Origin: Phytophthora quininea
Taxonomy: Eukaryota > Oomycota > Peronosporomycetes > Peronosporales > Peronosporaceae
Reading direction: 5' to 3'
Length of the DNA stretch: 64,000 nucleotides
NCBI GenBank assembly: GCA_011947345.1
Contig: JAAVTG010000588.1
Span: 124,001 to 188,000, forward strand
Shown here: piece after piece, positions 44,756 to 56,034 of the stretch
How the letters are laid out: every line of letters begins with the position of its first letter
How positions within the stretch are numbered: the stretch's first letter is position 1
The notes under the pieces: generated by a model
Database searches by the model: none
Told to the model about the DNA's origin: nothing
Seen by the model: only the letters and a program-made list of their open reading frames with translations
Position numbers and translations under genes: made by a program

Positions 44756-46135
44756 TTACTCTTCGTCAAATGCGCCAATGCTAAGAATCGAGCTAATTTC
44801 TTCGTCAGCAACGTCGGTCTCCTCCGGGTGCCATCGGTTGTAGGCCTTCCAGTAGAATTCGGGCTCCATCTTGGTGAGGAGAGCGCGTCGGAATCGCCAG
44901 CGCCAGATACACGCTGCAGCAAAAGGTTTGAAGACAGGCTTTGCGACGCTGAGAAGCTCCACCACCTTCTTGTCTCGCCTTGATTGCCACTTCTTGTTGA
45001 CTCCCGTTAGAACGGCCTTGTGATATCGACGTCGCCACAGGAGCTCAATAATAAACGGACGCAACTTCGGGGCGACCAACTCCGTGAGCTTCCTCAGTCG
45101 TCTGCGATCTAACTCGCTCTGGAGGAAAGAAAGCTGATATTGAAACCTCTGCAACGTCTGGAACAGCGGGATGTCGAACATGTCGATGGGCAGCAGCTTC
45201 TTCTTGTACTTAGATCGGTACGTGACCTCCAACGACCACTCCATGTAGAATCCGCACACGCAGGTAACAGCATTGCAGCCCTCGACTTTCAGCACGAGGA
45301 TGCGGCAGCTGCGACAGCGCACTAGACTCGTGCCCTCGTCGAACTCCTCTTCGCACGAGTCGTGGTGGCCACTGCGCTTGCAGTTGAAGCAAAAGTTGGC
45401 TCCGCAGCAAAGCGTCTTGGTGTTGGGGCGCAGGTACATAAGCGAGAGCAGCAGCGTTGCTCGTCGCTCGACGTCCACGATGCGTGGCAAGGTTAGCTCG
45501 TTCAGCAACGTAACAGCCTTCTTCTCTCCGAACGTGTTGAAGCCATAGTCGAGCACAGCACGAGGCGGCAGTTTGTGTCTGCAGAATTGCTTGCATAGTG
45601 TCTGGAACTTTGTCAGCTGCGACGGCAGCAATTTGATTGGGATGGAAGCCGTGCTATCTTCGTTAAGCGTGGGCAGGTGCGAGTAGTTGGATTTGTGGCA
45701 GCACGGCGGCGTGAGAATGCACGTCTGTCTGCAGAGCTCCGAGTACCTGGCCACGAGGTTGTCTCGGACTTCGGAGGGGACTTTTGTGGTCCACTGACTC
45801 ATGTGCATGTCGACGAGGCAGATTGGGCACCGCACACGAGGCAGTACCCCGGCGTAAAACTGCTGCAGGGAGACTTCAACGTGGCGGCCGAGGCATTGCT
45901 GACAGACTTTGGCCCTGCAGCTCTTCCCGCAGATGTTGGCGAGGTAGCAGCCCTTTGGGCTGTCGTTATAGAGAGCTTCCAGGCAGATCTGACAGGTCGG
46001 CTCCATGGCTAGGTAGGCTTGAGCGGGCCGCGGAGACTTGAGCAGTGACGGCTTGGCTCCAGTACTTGTTGCAAGATTTACACCTGGGTTGAAGGCGTGA
46101 GTGACGGTCATGTATCTTACCGCATATAAAAACAT
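44756..46135 (-). CDS. RBR-type (RING-in-between-RING) E3 ubiquitin ligase
   Basis: Intact. RING1 CQICLEAL ... CQQCLGRHV ... RCPICLVDM at the start, an IBR-like block CCGANFCFNCKRSGHHDSC, and a RING2 CRSCRILVLKVEGCNAVTCV with the Cys that forms a ubiquitin thioester in the family. A basic helical C-terminal region has repeated WRRRY/WRWRF motifs. The open frame starts at 46135, but the ATG at 46004-46006 (MEPTCQICLEALY) puts RING1 at the very N-terminus and may be the true start. The spacer between RING1 and IBR is longer than in parkin-like proteins and has its own Cys residues (CCHKSN). Confidence 0.85.
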   Translation of the reverse strand: MFLYAVRYMTVTHAFNPGVNLATSTGAKPSLLKSPRPAQAYLAMEPTCQICLEALYNDSPKGCYLANICGKSCRAKVCQQCLGRHVEVSLQQFYAGVLPRVRCPICLVDMHMSQWTTKVPSEVRDNLVARYSELCRQTCILTPPCCHKSNYSHLPTLNEDSTASIPIKLLPSQLTKFQTLCKQFCRHKLPPRAVLDYGFNTFGEKKAVTLLNELTLPRIVDVERRATLLLSLMYLRPNTKTLCCGANFCFNCKRSGHHDSCEEEFDEGTSLVRCRSCRILVLKVEGCNAVTCVCGFYMEWSLEVTYRSKYKKKLLPIDMFDIPLFQTLQRFQYQLSFLQSELDRRRLRKLTELVAPKLRPFIIELLWRRRYHKAVLTGVNKKWQSRRDKKVVELLSVAKPVFKPFAAACIWRWRFRRALLTKMEPEFYWKAYNRWHPEETDVADEEISSILSIGAFDEE

Positions 46136-46158
46136 GCGACGTGTGCGTAACAGTGTTG

Positions 46159-47560
46159 ATGGGGGCGTGGGCTGCCTCCTCGTCGCTGCAATGCGTCTAC
46201 CCTGGCGGACGCGACGCCCTCTAAAGTCCTACACGCTCTGGAGACTGCGGGCTTCCCCAAGGCGCACGTGAACGCCTACAGCGCCTTTGACCGCGTACGG
46301 ACGCTCGGATTCAGAGGTGCTTACCGGAATACGGAGAGAGTCGCAGTGGCTGAGGAAGATGACAGGGGAAGGATCCGATGGACTTTAAGGCGCAAATTAC
46401 AGGCGGCGTCAATTCACGCCTTTTGCTCATCAGGAGCAGCAGCACTTGATGAGCAAAGGCGTGAGCGTGAACCCCAACTACTGCAGGAAGTGGTGTTTGC
46501 ACCAGAGACCCAGGAAAGAAATGGTATTGGACAAATGTCGATGTCTTCGGAGATGGTGGAGACTCCGATCCAGGTAGCGCGGATGCAACTGAAAGAGCAT
46601 GAAAGTAAAGTGCAGCAGCTTATCCAAGAAAAGAAGGCACTGGATATCAGGATGAACGAAAGCAAAATGCAAGCGGCGGCTTTGGATGAGGCATTATCTG
46701 CGGTTAAGCAGGAAAACTCAGACGTAGACGCGCAGACGCCGCAGGATGACAACACCCAAACGAGCTTGGCCACGTTGCGCCAGTTGGTGCTGAAAAATGA
46801 CGCGCTAAAACACGAGAAGAACGAGTTCAGAACAAAATGTCGACTGGAGCTTGAGGTTTTGAAAGATAGTATTGAGAAAATGAAGCTGCAAGTAGCGGAG
46901 GACGCAAGTAACCGGGATGAAGAGGCCGTGCGACTCCACGAGATCGAGCAGATGCACGCTCAAATGGCACAGAAGCACAAGGACATGAAGATCACAGCTG
47001 CGAAGCAGACTCGTGCGCTGCACTTGAAGATGAAGCAGATTGACGAAATCCCGACGGGAATCGAGCTAGTTCAGTATGAAAAACGTTTCGTGGAACTCTA
47101 TGATGAGGTGGCTCTGACTCTGGACGAGACGCGCAAATATTACTGCGTGTACAACACGCTCAAGACGATGCACGAGTTTCTCGAGAAGGAGATCTCGTTG
47201 ATCAACAGCATCAACGAGAACTTCGACGTCGCCATGGGCTCCAAGGCTGCAACAGAAGCGTTTTTCGGGCAACTGGAAAGTATTATCCAGAATGTGCAAG
47301 GCAGTGTTGGCAAACAGCAAACAGCGCGCGATGACCATCAAATCAGCGTGGAGACCCTGGAGAGCAAATACCAATTGCTGCTTGAGCAGGAGCGCATGTA
47401 TGTGCACGCAATTCGAAAGTTCCAAAAGAGTGCGAGAAAAACGAAAAGCTCATGTCGAGGCTGGAGGAGCTGTCAAGGAAAGCTCGGGCAGGTTTTGTTT
47501 CGGTATTCTATTTGCTGCGTAAAAATAATCGATGCAGAGTTTCATTTGTTGATCCGCCGA
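46159..47560 (+). CDS. CCDC93: CCDC93-like protein (CCC complex), shortened and frameshifted
   Basis: The coiled-coil core matches CCDC93: DEIPTGIELVQYEKRFVELY, FLEKEISLINSINENF, YQLLLEQERMYVHAIRKFQ. CCDC93 works with CCDC22 and COMMD proteins in endosomal cargo recycling. The N-terminal part shows ADATPSKVLHALETAGF and AYSAFDRV, like the family CH-like domain, but then jumps to the coiled coil, lacking the ~150 residues expected in between. No in-frame ATG lies before 46268, so a frameshift near the start is likely. A missing A in the run at 47423-47426 breaks the end (joined: ECEKNEKLMSRLEELSRK). A possible intron starts GTTTTG near 47492. Deletion allele or misassembly. Confidence 0.75.
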
Positions 47561-47573
47561 CCCTCAGGCTGGT

Positions 47574-49457
47574 ATGAGCAAGAAGAAGGGTTTATCCCCA
47601 CCAGCTTCACTGGCAGCATGTCTAAATTTTGCGGCAAGGGTGCTGGCATCAACGGAGAGCGTACAAGAAGTGTGCACCAAGTCTATCTTGGCGCCGATGG
47701 TCGTAGAAGCCCATCGGTACGGACAGCACATGACGAAACACCTCGATGACGGTTTATCAAGTGATCTGCGAAGACTTTTGCTAGCTTGCGAGATGAAGAC
47801 GATAAATCGCGCAAAGCTTCTCCTCTGGAAACCTTGGATATTGCTGACGTGGCCTGGTACTTTGAAGGTTTAGTGAGAGATACTTTCGAAATGGAGCTGC
47901 AAGAACTTGAAGAGAGAGCTTCACTGACAGGCGAAAGCATTTGTGCAGTGATTTCGACTTTGTCGCTAATTTCTGGAGAACAGCAAGCCGTCATTTGGTT
48001 CCCGGGGTAAACAGACAAACGGATAAAGACTCTCGTTGTTCGAAGAAGCGGCAGTATTTACTGTATGTGTGCCCTGGCCGCGTAAAAGTTGTGAAGAACG
48101 TAAGCGATCTTGTCAAGACGATGTACGTGGGGTTGCCTATGCTACACGAAAGTGGAGCTCGATACAAGGTTTGGGCGGTCTTACGCAGCTCGAGAAGCAC
48201 AAACCAAGAGGAAGCGCTGGAACGACAACTCTCTAGTGTGCATCAGAGTTTCAGCAACCAGCAGGATGTTGATGACTGCATGAACCCAACCGATCCTGCT
48301 GTTGACACCTGCCTACGGCGAAGCGCTACAAGTCCGCCCACACCTCAGCTTGTGGACTGCCGTCTCGTTGACGAACCCTTTGGTGCTGCTTCAATGTTTT
48401 ATTTCGCCACTACCAGCGAAGCGAGGCTGGACCAACAGTCGTCAAAAGAGTTATCGCCGGAGGAAACGCAGCAAGACTCTACGTCGGATGAGGATATACC
48501 GACGCCCAGGAGCGAGAGTACATTTAGTCCGTTGCTGCAAAAGGACGGCGAATTAGCAGATGCGTCAAGAGAAGTTATTGAGCCGATCGATCCTCCCGAT
48601 GAGATTACAGTAACACGAGACGCCCTCAACGATACCGACGGCCCCAACAATAGTCCTGCTGCTACCATGGCCGATCGTGTTGAACAAGCACAAGACCCGA
48701 AACATCATTGCAGCATTAATCAGATGAATCCTCTTCCCACTCAAGTCGACACGCCTGTGGAACACGAACACGACAGCAAACATCATGTTGATTTATCTCC
48801 GGCGTGCTCATCGGCTGGCCAAATTGCCGAGAACTATGCAAAAGGCATTCTGTATCCATATTTGAGTTCAACACAGCTACAGAAACGGGAGAACCCGGTC
48901 AACCGCCACTGATGCCAATACAAGCTGCATCGCCAAAAGCAGATGAGTTGCTGCCAAATAGTGGTGACGAGAACGATAAGGAACGGAATGGTGAGATAGA
49001 TACATGGAGTGATGATGATCTGATTGACACTCTGCAGTCGTCCGTCTTATCTGTGGGGTCGAAGGCGAAAGCTTCTGATATTGCAGTTGATGGCATCGGA
49101 TATGAACAACAACAAACGCAGCAGTGTGACGAAACAGGTTCGCCTGGAGTTGAACCACACGAGCTTCCTCACGGAGAAACATTAACGTCAGGTGCGTTGG
49201 AATCTCCGGAAATGAAGCGGAAATCTGTAAATTACAAGGACAAGTTGGGGGCACGGATTTGGTGGGAGCTGGAGTATACGGCACGCAGACTTGAACAAGA
49301 AGAGATGAAGGAACGACTTCGACGTGAACGGAGAGAAAGAACGAAATTTCTTATCGAGGGTGCGAGATCTCGCCGCATGGAGCCCAGCAGCATCACTGAT
49401 GTCAAACTTCCTGGTCAATATTATTTTCCACATCGGCATTGGCTGGTCAGGGAATAA
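47574..49457 (+). CDS. Hypothetical acidic protein, frameshifted
   Basis: Not recognised. Starts MSKKKGLSPPASLAACLNFA. An N-terminal helical domain (HRYGQHMTKHLDDGLSSDLR; LDIADVAWYFEGLVRDTFEM) is followed by a globular piece (VCPGRVKVVKNVSDLVKTMY), a long acidic Ser/Thr/Pro-rich disordered region, and a basic helix near the C-terminus (RRLEQEEMKERLRRERRERT). Frame changes near 47780, in the G run at 48002-48006, and between 48830 and 48905; each fits a one-base loss. The ATG lies only about 15 bp after the last CCDC93-like codons, so the two could be one gene; I keep them apart because composition changes sharply. Confidence 0.55.
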
Positions 49458-49540
49458 AGCAAAAGTGGCCATGGATTCTTTCGCCTTCGCCTTTTGATCG
49501 ACCCGCAACTGTGTTATCATAGTGAACTGCGCAAGTATCG

Positions 49541-49891
49541 CTAGTTTCTTGTTGGAGCAGAACTGATGAGACTCGCCGTCAGATGAGGGGCTTCATGAGG
49601 GAGGTGGTTATTCCTCAGTGCCTGGAGTATGTAGGCGGCCACTTCACGATGGTCATTTTTCTTGAGCAATTTCATACGGGGTATAGCCATCTTCGTTCGT
49701 CTCGTCAATAGAAGCACCGCTGTCAACCAAGACAACACAGCAAGGTGGCCATGCGCACAAGCGAAGTGAAGTGCTGTTGATCCGTCCACCCGCTTGTGGA
49801 TACTCGCGCCTTCATCGAGAAGTAGATCTACCACATCCGAATGACCACCATTGTTTGCCAGCTCGATATCGGCGCCATTCTCCACTAGCAT
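49541..49891 (-). pseudogene. Ankyrin-repeat protein fragment
   Basis: About three ankyrin units: MLVENGADIELANNGGH, VVDLLLDEGASIHKRV, DGSTALHFACAHGHLAVL, then ETNEDGYTPYEIAQEK in another frame. Frame breaks near 49735 and 49665. No start region of its own; upstream sequence to 50200 is not readable as ankyrin. Binding role only, partner unknown. Confidence 0.65.
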
Positions 49892-50489
49892 GCGGACTGT
49901 CCGTTGTCAACAGCAATAATGAGTTCGGTGTCGCCGATGTTTCAACCCCGTCAATGCCCGCATCCCTGAATATTAGCGTCGGTTCCAGCTTAGTGACATC
50001 GGTGGGGGCCGCGGCATTGGTCGCGATGTTAGTGGAGAGCATGGCGAACGAATTGGTGGTGCTGCAGAGACAGTCGATGGATGTTGGCGTTTTCTCGACG
50101 AGAATTGATGTCCTCGTGCTCTTGAAACGCTGGCGCTGAAACGTGTCATGAAATCCCGGACATTTTGGCGTCAATGAAGGCAGTTGCTGCCGTAACAAGT
50201 GAACGTGATATGGCGCAGCGGTCTTACGAGTTCGTATCGAATGGACAATTGACGAATGCTGGGATTGCCCCTTCTTGAAGTCTCAGGCTGCTGACTCAGC
50301 TTGGAACACAGAAACTTGGCTTTGACCAGCCGCCAGGAAGCGATATCCCGGAACCCGATGCAGCACACACGACAGGAACGTAACTTCGTGGCCCGACGGA
50401 TGTGTCGAAATCAACTCATGGGAAGCTTGCGCGGCGACATCGCCCTTCACGAGGCACAGAGCCCCGCCGAGTTGCCAGAGCCGCTGCAG

Positions 50490-51272
50490 ATCGGTCCTTC
50501 AAATGCAATACGTTGCTTCACCTTCCACAGATACATCCACTCGGCTTGGTTGCTCCGGGAGTTGTAGCAGCGGGGATTGTGCTGGACTTTGTGACTGCTG
50601 GAGTAGCCCCTGGGGTGGGGTCGTTGGCACCGGAGAAGTTGACTTCAGCGATACTGGTCCTGTACCTCCAGCTACACGCTTCGTTCTCTTAGTGGCAGTT
50701 CCGTTACTAGTGGTATTGTCACTCTTTCTCTTTAGCCCCTTGCTGCTGGGTGTTGCCTTGGCGACACGGCTCTTCTCTCGGCTTAGAATGCGGCGGTACT
50801 TCATGATTTCTGCGTCGAGAGCAATCTTGACATGCATGAGCTCATTGAACTCCTGCTCTTTCCACTGTTTGGACGAGCGGGAGTGCTCCATGGTTTTCTC
50901 GTAGCTCTTGCGCTCTTTGGTAGCTGTTGTGCGCTACTCACGATACTGACGCTCTAATTGCGCCACCTTCTCTGTCAGCTTCTGCCTCGCACTGAGACTC
51001 TCTTCGTAGTCATTGGCAGTTTGGTCCAGCTCTTGCTTAGTGCTGTTCAACTCATTGCGTACGTCGTCTAGCTGGTTCTGTAGATCGGCTGTTATCTTGC
51101 CATAGCGACTGCGCAGCTCCATCTTAATCGTCTCCAGTAGCTCTTTTGCATCTTTGTCCCGTTGCGTCTGGGCTTCCTGATACTCGCGTTGAACCCCGAC
51201 AACGGCTGAAAGAACTGCAGCCATATGGCCGTGGTCATCGTCGTGGTCGTCGTGGTCGTCCCGGGTCTCCAA
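50490..51272 (-). pseudogene. Lamin-like intermediate filament protein with an in-frame stop
   Basis: A coiled-coil rod (MELRSRYGKITADLQNQLDD; SARQKLTEKVAQLERQY) ends in the intermediate-filament helix-termination motif: EFNELMHVKIALDAEIMKYR, then RILSREKS, as in lamins (consensus around LLDIKxxLDxEIxxYRxLLEGE). A basic, nuclear-localisation-like linker follows (KGLKRKS; ATKRTKR). A TAG at 50934-50936 splits the rod; a CAG-to-TAG change explains it. The tail beyond 50500 is in doubtful frame and may continue toward 50240. The head is short and His/Asp-rich. Lamin-like proteins have been reported in oomycetes. Upstream lies the LTR of element 3, which may have cut off the 5' end. Confidence 0.62.
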
Positions 51273-51536
51273 GCTGATCTCGGGGCTCGCACGGCGGGGC
51301 TCGCACGGCGGGGCTCAGACCACGCCATAACTTCAGAGTCAGGGCTTGGTACATGGTTGTACCGCCGTACATACTCCACAAAGCTAAGCCCGCTTAAATA
51401 CATCTTGCCCGGCGTTCTATTGAAGAATGCCCGCGCGCGCGCGCATGAAGCGAATGGTTTTCCCTAGCTCCCGTCCCTTAAGTTTGCTGGGTACTGTTTG
51501 GCTAATACACGGGACTGGCTACTTGGGTCAAAGTAC

Positions 51537-53229
51537 TGTTGATAATAGTACTGTGATCACAGCTCCACTTGTCTTCCTCGGGCGAGCGCACACGGTAACC
51601 ACCATCTTTCCTGCACTCTGTCCCCCTGGGTTATACATGACTCTTGTCTCCGGACCCCAGACATTCACCAGCGTGTCCTTCTGGACGCGTGTAATGGGGT
51701 TACACTAAAGTCATAACCGTGTAAGACTTTTGTCTATGTAGCCATGTTGTAGCCATTTTGGTTCTCCACCACTCATTTGCATATTCCTTAGATTAACTGT
51801 GCCACATAGTTTAGTCCATACACTTACAGCAAGGTCAGATAACAATTCAATTCAGTTCTATTTTTGCAGTTAATTAGTGTTGTTGTCTTTGTGTAAGGGA
51901 CACTAACTCTGCGAGTCCTACTTACGGGACTGTAACTGGTTCTAGTATAGAACCGAAGGCTGGAAGCCAAGGGACACTGACTCGGGGAGTCCTACGTCTT
52001 TCTCTGTGCACGTGCACCGCTACGCAGCCCGGTACTCCTGGTAGCACTTGTAGTCAATCCTACTCCTGAGTCGTCGACTGAACCTCTGTGAGGATGGAGC
52101 AGGCAGCGTTTGCGCACTTGACTCCCAGTCAGCAGGACACGCTTAATAAGCTTGCGTCCTTGTTGGGCCCTGAGGGCACAGCGCTCCTTGCTTCGCAAGG
52201 GCCTGACGCCGTGACGGCGCGTCTTGAAGTGTTTTCAAAGTACGAGAATGCTATGCTGGAGCATATTCAGTAGTGCGTTGCTGCTGCAGCGCTCCCTCAG
52301 CGGGCGAAGTCGCTCTCCGTGAGCGTGAAGACCTTCTCGGGGAAGGAGGGGAGAACCTCCTGTTGTGGACCCGAGAGGTCGAGATGGCCATGGGTTCCCC
52401 ATGCTCCAAATGGAGAACCAGCGCGTGGCGCTTGCGATCTCGAAGGGCGAGCGAGAGAATGGGCCTTGACGTCGGGGACTTCTGCCGAAGAGACCTTCCC
52501 GACCTGGAAGGAGCTGAAAGAGAGACTCCTTCAGGTGTTCTCTACGCCTAACGAGGCGTATCGCGTGAGGTCACATTACCTTGCCACCCGCCAGGGTAAG
52601 AAGGATTTGGTGGACTATGTCCAAGAGCTACGAACGCTCATTGCAGGCGTGGCTGCCGACCCTCTACCCGAGGTGGTCACTGTGACCGTCTTCATGGAAG
52701 GGCTCCGAGCTGGAGTGGCTCGCACGGGAGTATTCCGTCAGAGCCCGGCCGACTTTGAGAAGGCCATCAGTGTGGCATTCAATGCCGAGTTCAACTTTAA
52801 GTTGTCTCGAGTCGGCGGCAACACCAGCTCTTCCGGATCGAATGATCCTGAGCACATGGACCTCAGCTATGCTGAGGATGAAGCCGAGGAGCTCAGAGCT
52901 GCTGAGCAGCGAGCAGGCATCTGGCGATGCTATGTGTGTAGTAGCATCCGCCACTTGAGGCTGAACGCGGCCACGATCCCGGCGCGGACGCTGATTCCTA
53001 GGAAGGATGTTCTCCAGAACAACATGGTTGGTTGTACCATGTATAGCGCGCTCGACTTAGTCGATGTCTATTTTCAACTGCTCATGCGAGCGAGTGATGT
53101 GCCGCTGACAGCGGCGAGCACCCCGAGTGGTATGCTCTGGGAGTGGCTCGTTATGCCCCAAGGGCTGTCGAACGCGCCGGCGACGTTCAATCCTCTCGTG
53201 ACGCAGTTGTTCCGGCCCCATAGGGCGTA
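51537..53229 (+). mobile_element. LTR element 3, internally deleted Ty3/Gypsy type
   Basis: One LTR (about 51537-52034, starting TGTTGATA, ending near CAGCCCGGTAC) is followed by a gag ATG at 52094. The same LTR family occurs as a solo copy in element 2. No 3' LTR is found downstream, so this is a 5' fragment with a large internal deletion. LTR limits are approximate because the two copies share only the region from the GGGGTTACAC word onwards. Confidence 0.75.
52094..53229 (+). pseudogene. Gag fused to reverse transcriptase by internal deletion (element 3)
   Basis: MEQAAFAHLTPSQQDTLNKL opens gag; a frameshift near 52270-52340; then the capsid-like domain (EGRAREWALTSGTSAEETFP; YRVRSHYLATRQGKKDLVDY; VFMEGLRAGVART). 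At about 52960 the frame passes without a stop from RCYVCSSIRH, a would-be zinc knuckle, into RT sequence: IPRKDVLQNNMVGCTMYSAL, DLVDVYFQLLMRASDVPL, MLWEWLVMPQGLSNAPATFN. The zinc knuckle, protease and RT N-terminus are missing. It ends at TAA 53227-53229. Confidence 0.8.
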
Positions 53230-53244
53230 ACCGATAAGCGCGAC

Positions 53245-53686
53245 ATGACTCATATGGCAAACGAGAATCAAGAGGCTGTCATCAAGCCCAAGAAGGAAAA
53301 TGGGAAGAAGCCGCAACTGCTTGAGGAAAGGAAAGATCATACTGCGAAATATCATGAGGTCACCATCTACATGATGGCTTCCCGCTGCACCAATACTATT
53401 GGCGGCATTGTCAACACCGGGAAGAAAGCCTTCTCGTCCATCACAGGGGTCAAAGGGGCGTCGGCCGGGCAAAGTTTCTTCACGGGTCCATTCACGATCC
53501 TGAAGGGTTCGCTGTGGCGATCACTTCCAATGCAGACGACTTTCGTCCGGGTAATATGTGCGTCGAGTACGTAACGGCAGCGAAGTCCATGAACTAATCC
53601 AGACGAAGAAGGCTATGTTAGTACCTGGGTCCGCCATCATTCCGATCGAATTCCCATCCGATTTCATTGATATAGTTACCAACTAA
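53245..53686 (+). pseudogene. Unknown protein fragment
   Basis: Not recognised. MTHMANENQEAVIKPKKENG opens a Lys-rich stretch; frame changes near 53510 and 53580 join GPFTILKG to a segment ending IQTKKAMLVPGSAIIPIEFP then SDFIDIVTN and a stop. May be the 3' end of a gene cut by the loss of element 3. Confidence 0.3.
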
Positions 53687-53770
53687 TAAATTGTGGACGG
53701 GTTGGGGGCCACTACCGCACCCTTTGACGTCAGCATAACCACAGCCACTCGTTCTCAAAAGTCTTCGGCA

Positions 53771-54434
53771 ATGAGTGACTCTGAGTACGTACCGCCCACA
53801 AGCGAGGGAGAGAGCGACGACGAGTGCGTTCAGCAGCAGCATGAAAACCCCGGCGGAGAGACTACCACCCGCGATGGACCTGGAACAGAAGAACCGAGTG
53901 AGACTGTTTAAAGTCGTTACTACCCACTTTGCGAGGAAGTGTTCATCACTGAAGGAGAAATGCAGCAGCAGTGTCGTTCCACGCACAAAGAGGCAATAGG
54001 GAAGTTTTGGTGCCCAGTATGCACTGAACGCTGGGCTCTATTCAACACAGCGAAGCAGCTAATAGGTAGAAAACGGGAGCCATACTTGACGAAACAATTC
54101 ACGAAGTTGATGTTAAAGCTATTCAACCGCCATGTGACGCTTCATGACTGCCGCTCGATATATATCGCGTGGGTATATTCGATACTTACTGCGAACGAGA
54201 TAGCTGTACTTGCCGACCAGATGTACCACAGCTACGAAACTCAGCAGCGATACTACGAGAGCACAGCTACTAAGCGCGAAGCTGTGGATACCCTTCATCT
54301 CACGAATTGTATGGCAGACAACACAAGCGCAGATAGTTCGTCCACACATAAAAACACCCGGTCTCGCTCTAGTCCAGCCAAGAAACCTCGACAAGTGCAG
54401 CGTCTTGTAGTCGAACGTGAACAACACGCTCAGT
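53771..54434 (+). pseudogene. Crypton tyrosine recombinase, C-terminal copy A
   Basis: An acidic leader (MSDSEYVPPTSEGESDDECV) and a Cys pair (KFWCPVCTERWALF) precede the recombinase C-terminus: HDCRSIYIAWVYSI carries HxxR and MYHSYETQQRYYE carries the later His and the nucleophile Tyr. A basic tail follows (RSRSSPAKKPRQVQRL). Positions 54066-54434 are a near-perfect copy of 55666-56034 (two mismatches in 369). The recombinase N-terminal half is absent here, and a frame change near 53905 separates the leader. Confidence 0.6.
54066..54434 (+). repeat. 369-bp direct repeat, left copy (partner 55666-56034)
   Basis: Starts GTAGAAAACGGGAGCC in both copies, exactly 1,600 bp apart, two mismatches near the right end. 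Covers the recombinase C-terminus. Confidence 0.95.
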
Positions 54435-55139
54435 CGTTTGGCCCAATCCAGCTGCTACAACATTGCGCGAAGTTTAGAACTTTCTTGGGAAGTTTGCTCA
54501 TTTCCACAGTGTGGACATCGACACGGTGATGGTTGATCGTTATGATGACAACGGATGGGGCAAATATTTCGAGGGAAGCAGACTAGAAAACTACAGTTTA
54601 ACGCTGGGTTTTACGGATGATGGTCGCGAGCTGAAACAGATCACATCGTACAATTTGGTGGTGCAGATTAAACACTTTCTATATTGGAAAGTCAAGACGA
54701 AACAATGCGCCCAGATGAACCATGCTTACGATCTCATCGTTCTTTTGAAAGATAAGCTGGGATAAGACAAGAAGCGAGAGAGCGACCCTGAAGAAAAAGC
54801 TGGGTACATCAGTGGTCTTCCCACCGTACCTGACGTGTTGAGTGTTTTCAACAACGAGCTCAAGATTGCGGTGAAGGAGGTACGTGTGACATTTGAGACC
54901 ACCAAGCGATGTTCATGGAACCTATATAGTACGTATCGCGACTATGTGTTGGTTATGCTTTTGTTCGCTTTGCCGCCTCAACGTGCTCAAGTGTACAACA
55001 GTTTAAAGACCAGCAACGTTTCAAACTACAAAAAGAGCAAACTGTTGACGATTGACAAGCGCAAGACCATGTACAATAATGGCCCCGTCATCATTGCTAT
55101 CCTAGAGAGATACGTTGCCGAGTTAGACATGTACAGTCA

Positions 55140-55595
55140 ATCCTGTCCTAATTGTTCCCTCTCATCCCTGATATCCTGGTATATTTGATGCCACACGATC
55201 CACCGACTCGGTTCCCTAGTCAAAGTATACAAAAGTTGGTATCACTCTCTGATCCCATACTCGATGCCGCTGAGGCACAAAAGTGATAGTTTATATCGAA
55301 ATTTGTATGGGGTCCTAGAGCAAAAACATGGGGAATTGCCGTCTGAGACAGCGATTCCCATGTGGAAGTTGGGCTGGACAAAAAATGACCGCAAAACTCG
55401 CTTCCACTGCGATTACAACACTAATAAGCACCCTAACGATGAAAATAAGTCTTTTTCTGGTGTTTTATTGCGACGCTGTCGCTCCAGCCGAGCAAAGTTT
55501 CTGGCTTCAGGCAAAAGTGTCATCCTCCTCTATTTAATATTATTGCTATACTTGATAGCAAGGCGAGCAACGGCAACTATCAATTAGGACAGGAT
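55140..55595. mobile_element. MITE-like insertion, 15-bp terminal inverted repeats
   Basis: Ends ATCCTGTCCTAATTG (55140-55154) and CAATTAGGACAGGAT (55581-55595) are perfect inverted repeats. The insert breaks a recombinase reading frame that resumes right after it. No coding capacity beyond short frames; no clear target duplication seen. Confidence 0.8.
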
Positions 55596-55665
55596 ACACC
55601 GTACCTCGTTCTTCGAGATGGGATCGCATCTGATAGTGGTGATTGCTCTCTCTTTGTAGATGCAA

Positions 55666-56034
55666 GTAGAAAACGGGAGCCATACTTGACGAAACAATTC
55701 ACGAAGTTGATGTTAAAGCTATTCAACCGCCATGTGACGCTTCATGACTGCCGCTCGATATATATCGCGTGGGTATATTCGATACTTACTGCGAACGAGA
55801 TAGCTGTACTTGCCGACCAGATGTACCACAGCTACGAAACTCAGCAGCGATACTACGAGAGCACAGCTACTAAGCGCGAAGCTGTGGATACCCTTCATCT
55901 CACGAATTGTATGGCAGACAACACAAGCGCAGATAGTTCGTCCACACATAAAAACACCCGGTCTCGCTCTAGTCCAGCCAAGAAACCTCGACAAGTGCAG
56001 CGTCTTGTAGTCGAACGTGAGCATCACGCTCAGT
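55666..56034 (+). repeat. 369-bp direct repeat, right copy
   Basis: Partner of 54066-54434; flanks differ on both sides. Confidence 0.95.
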
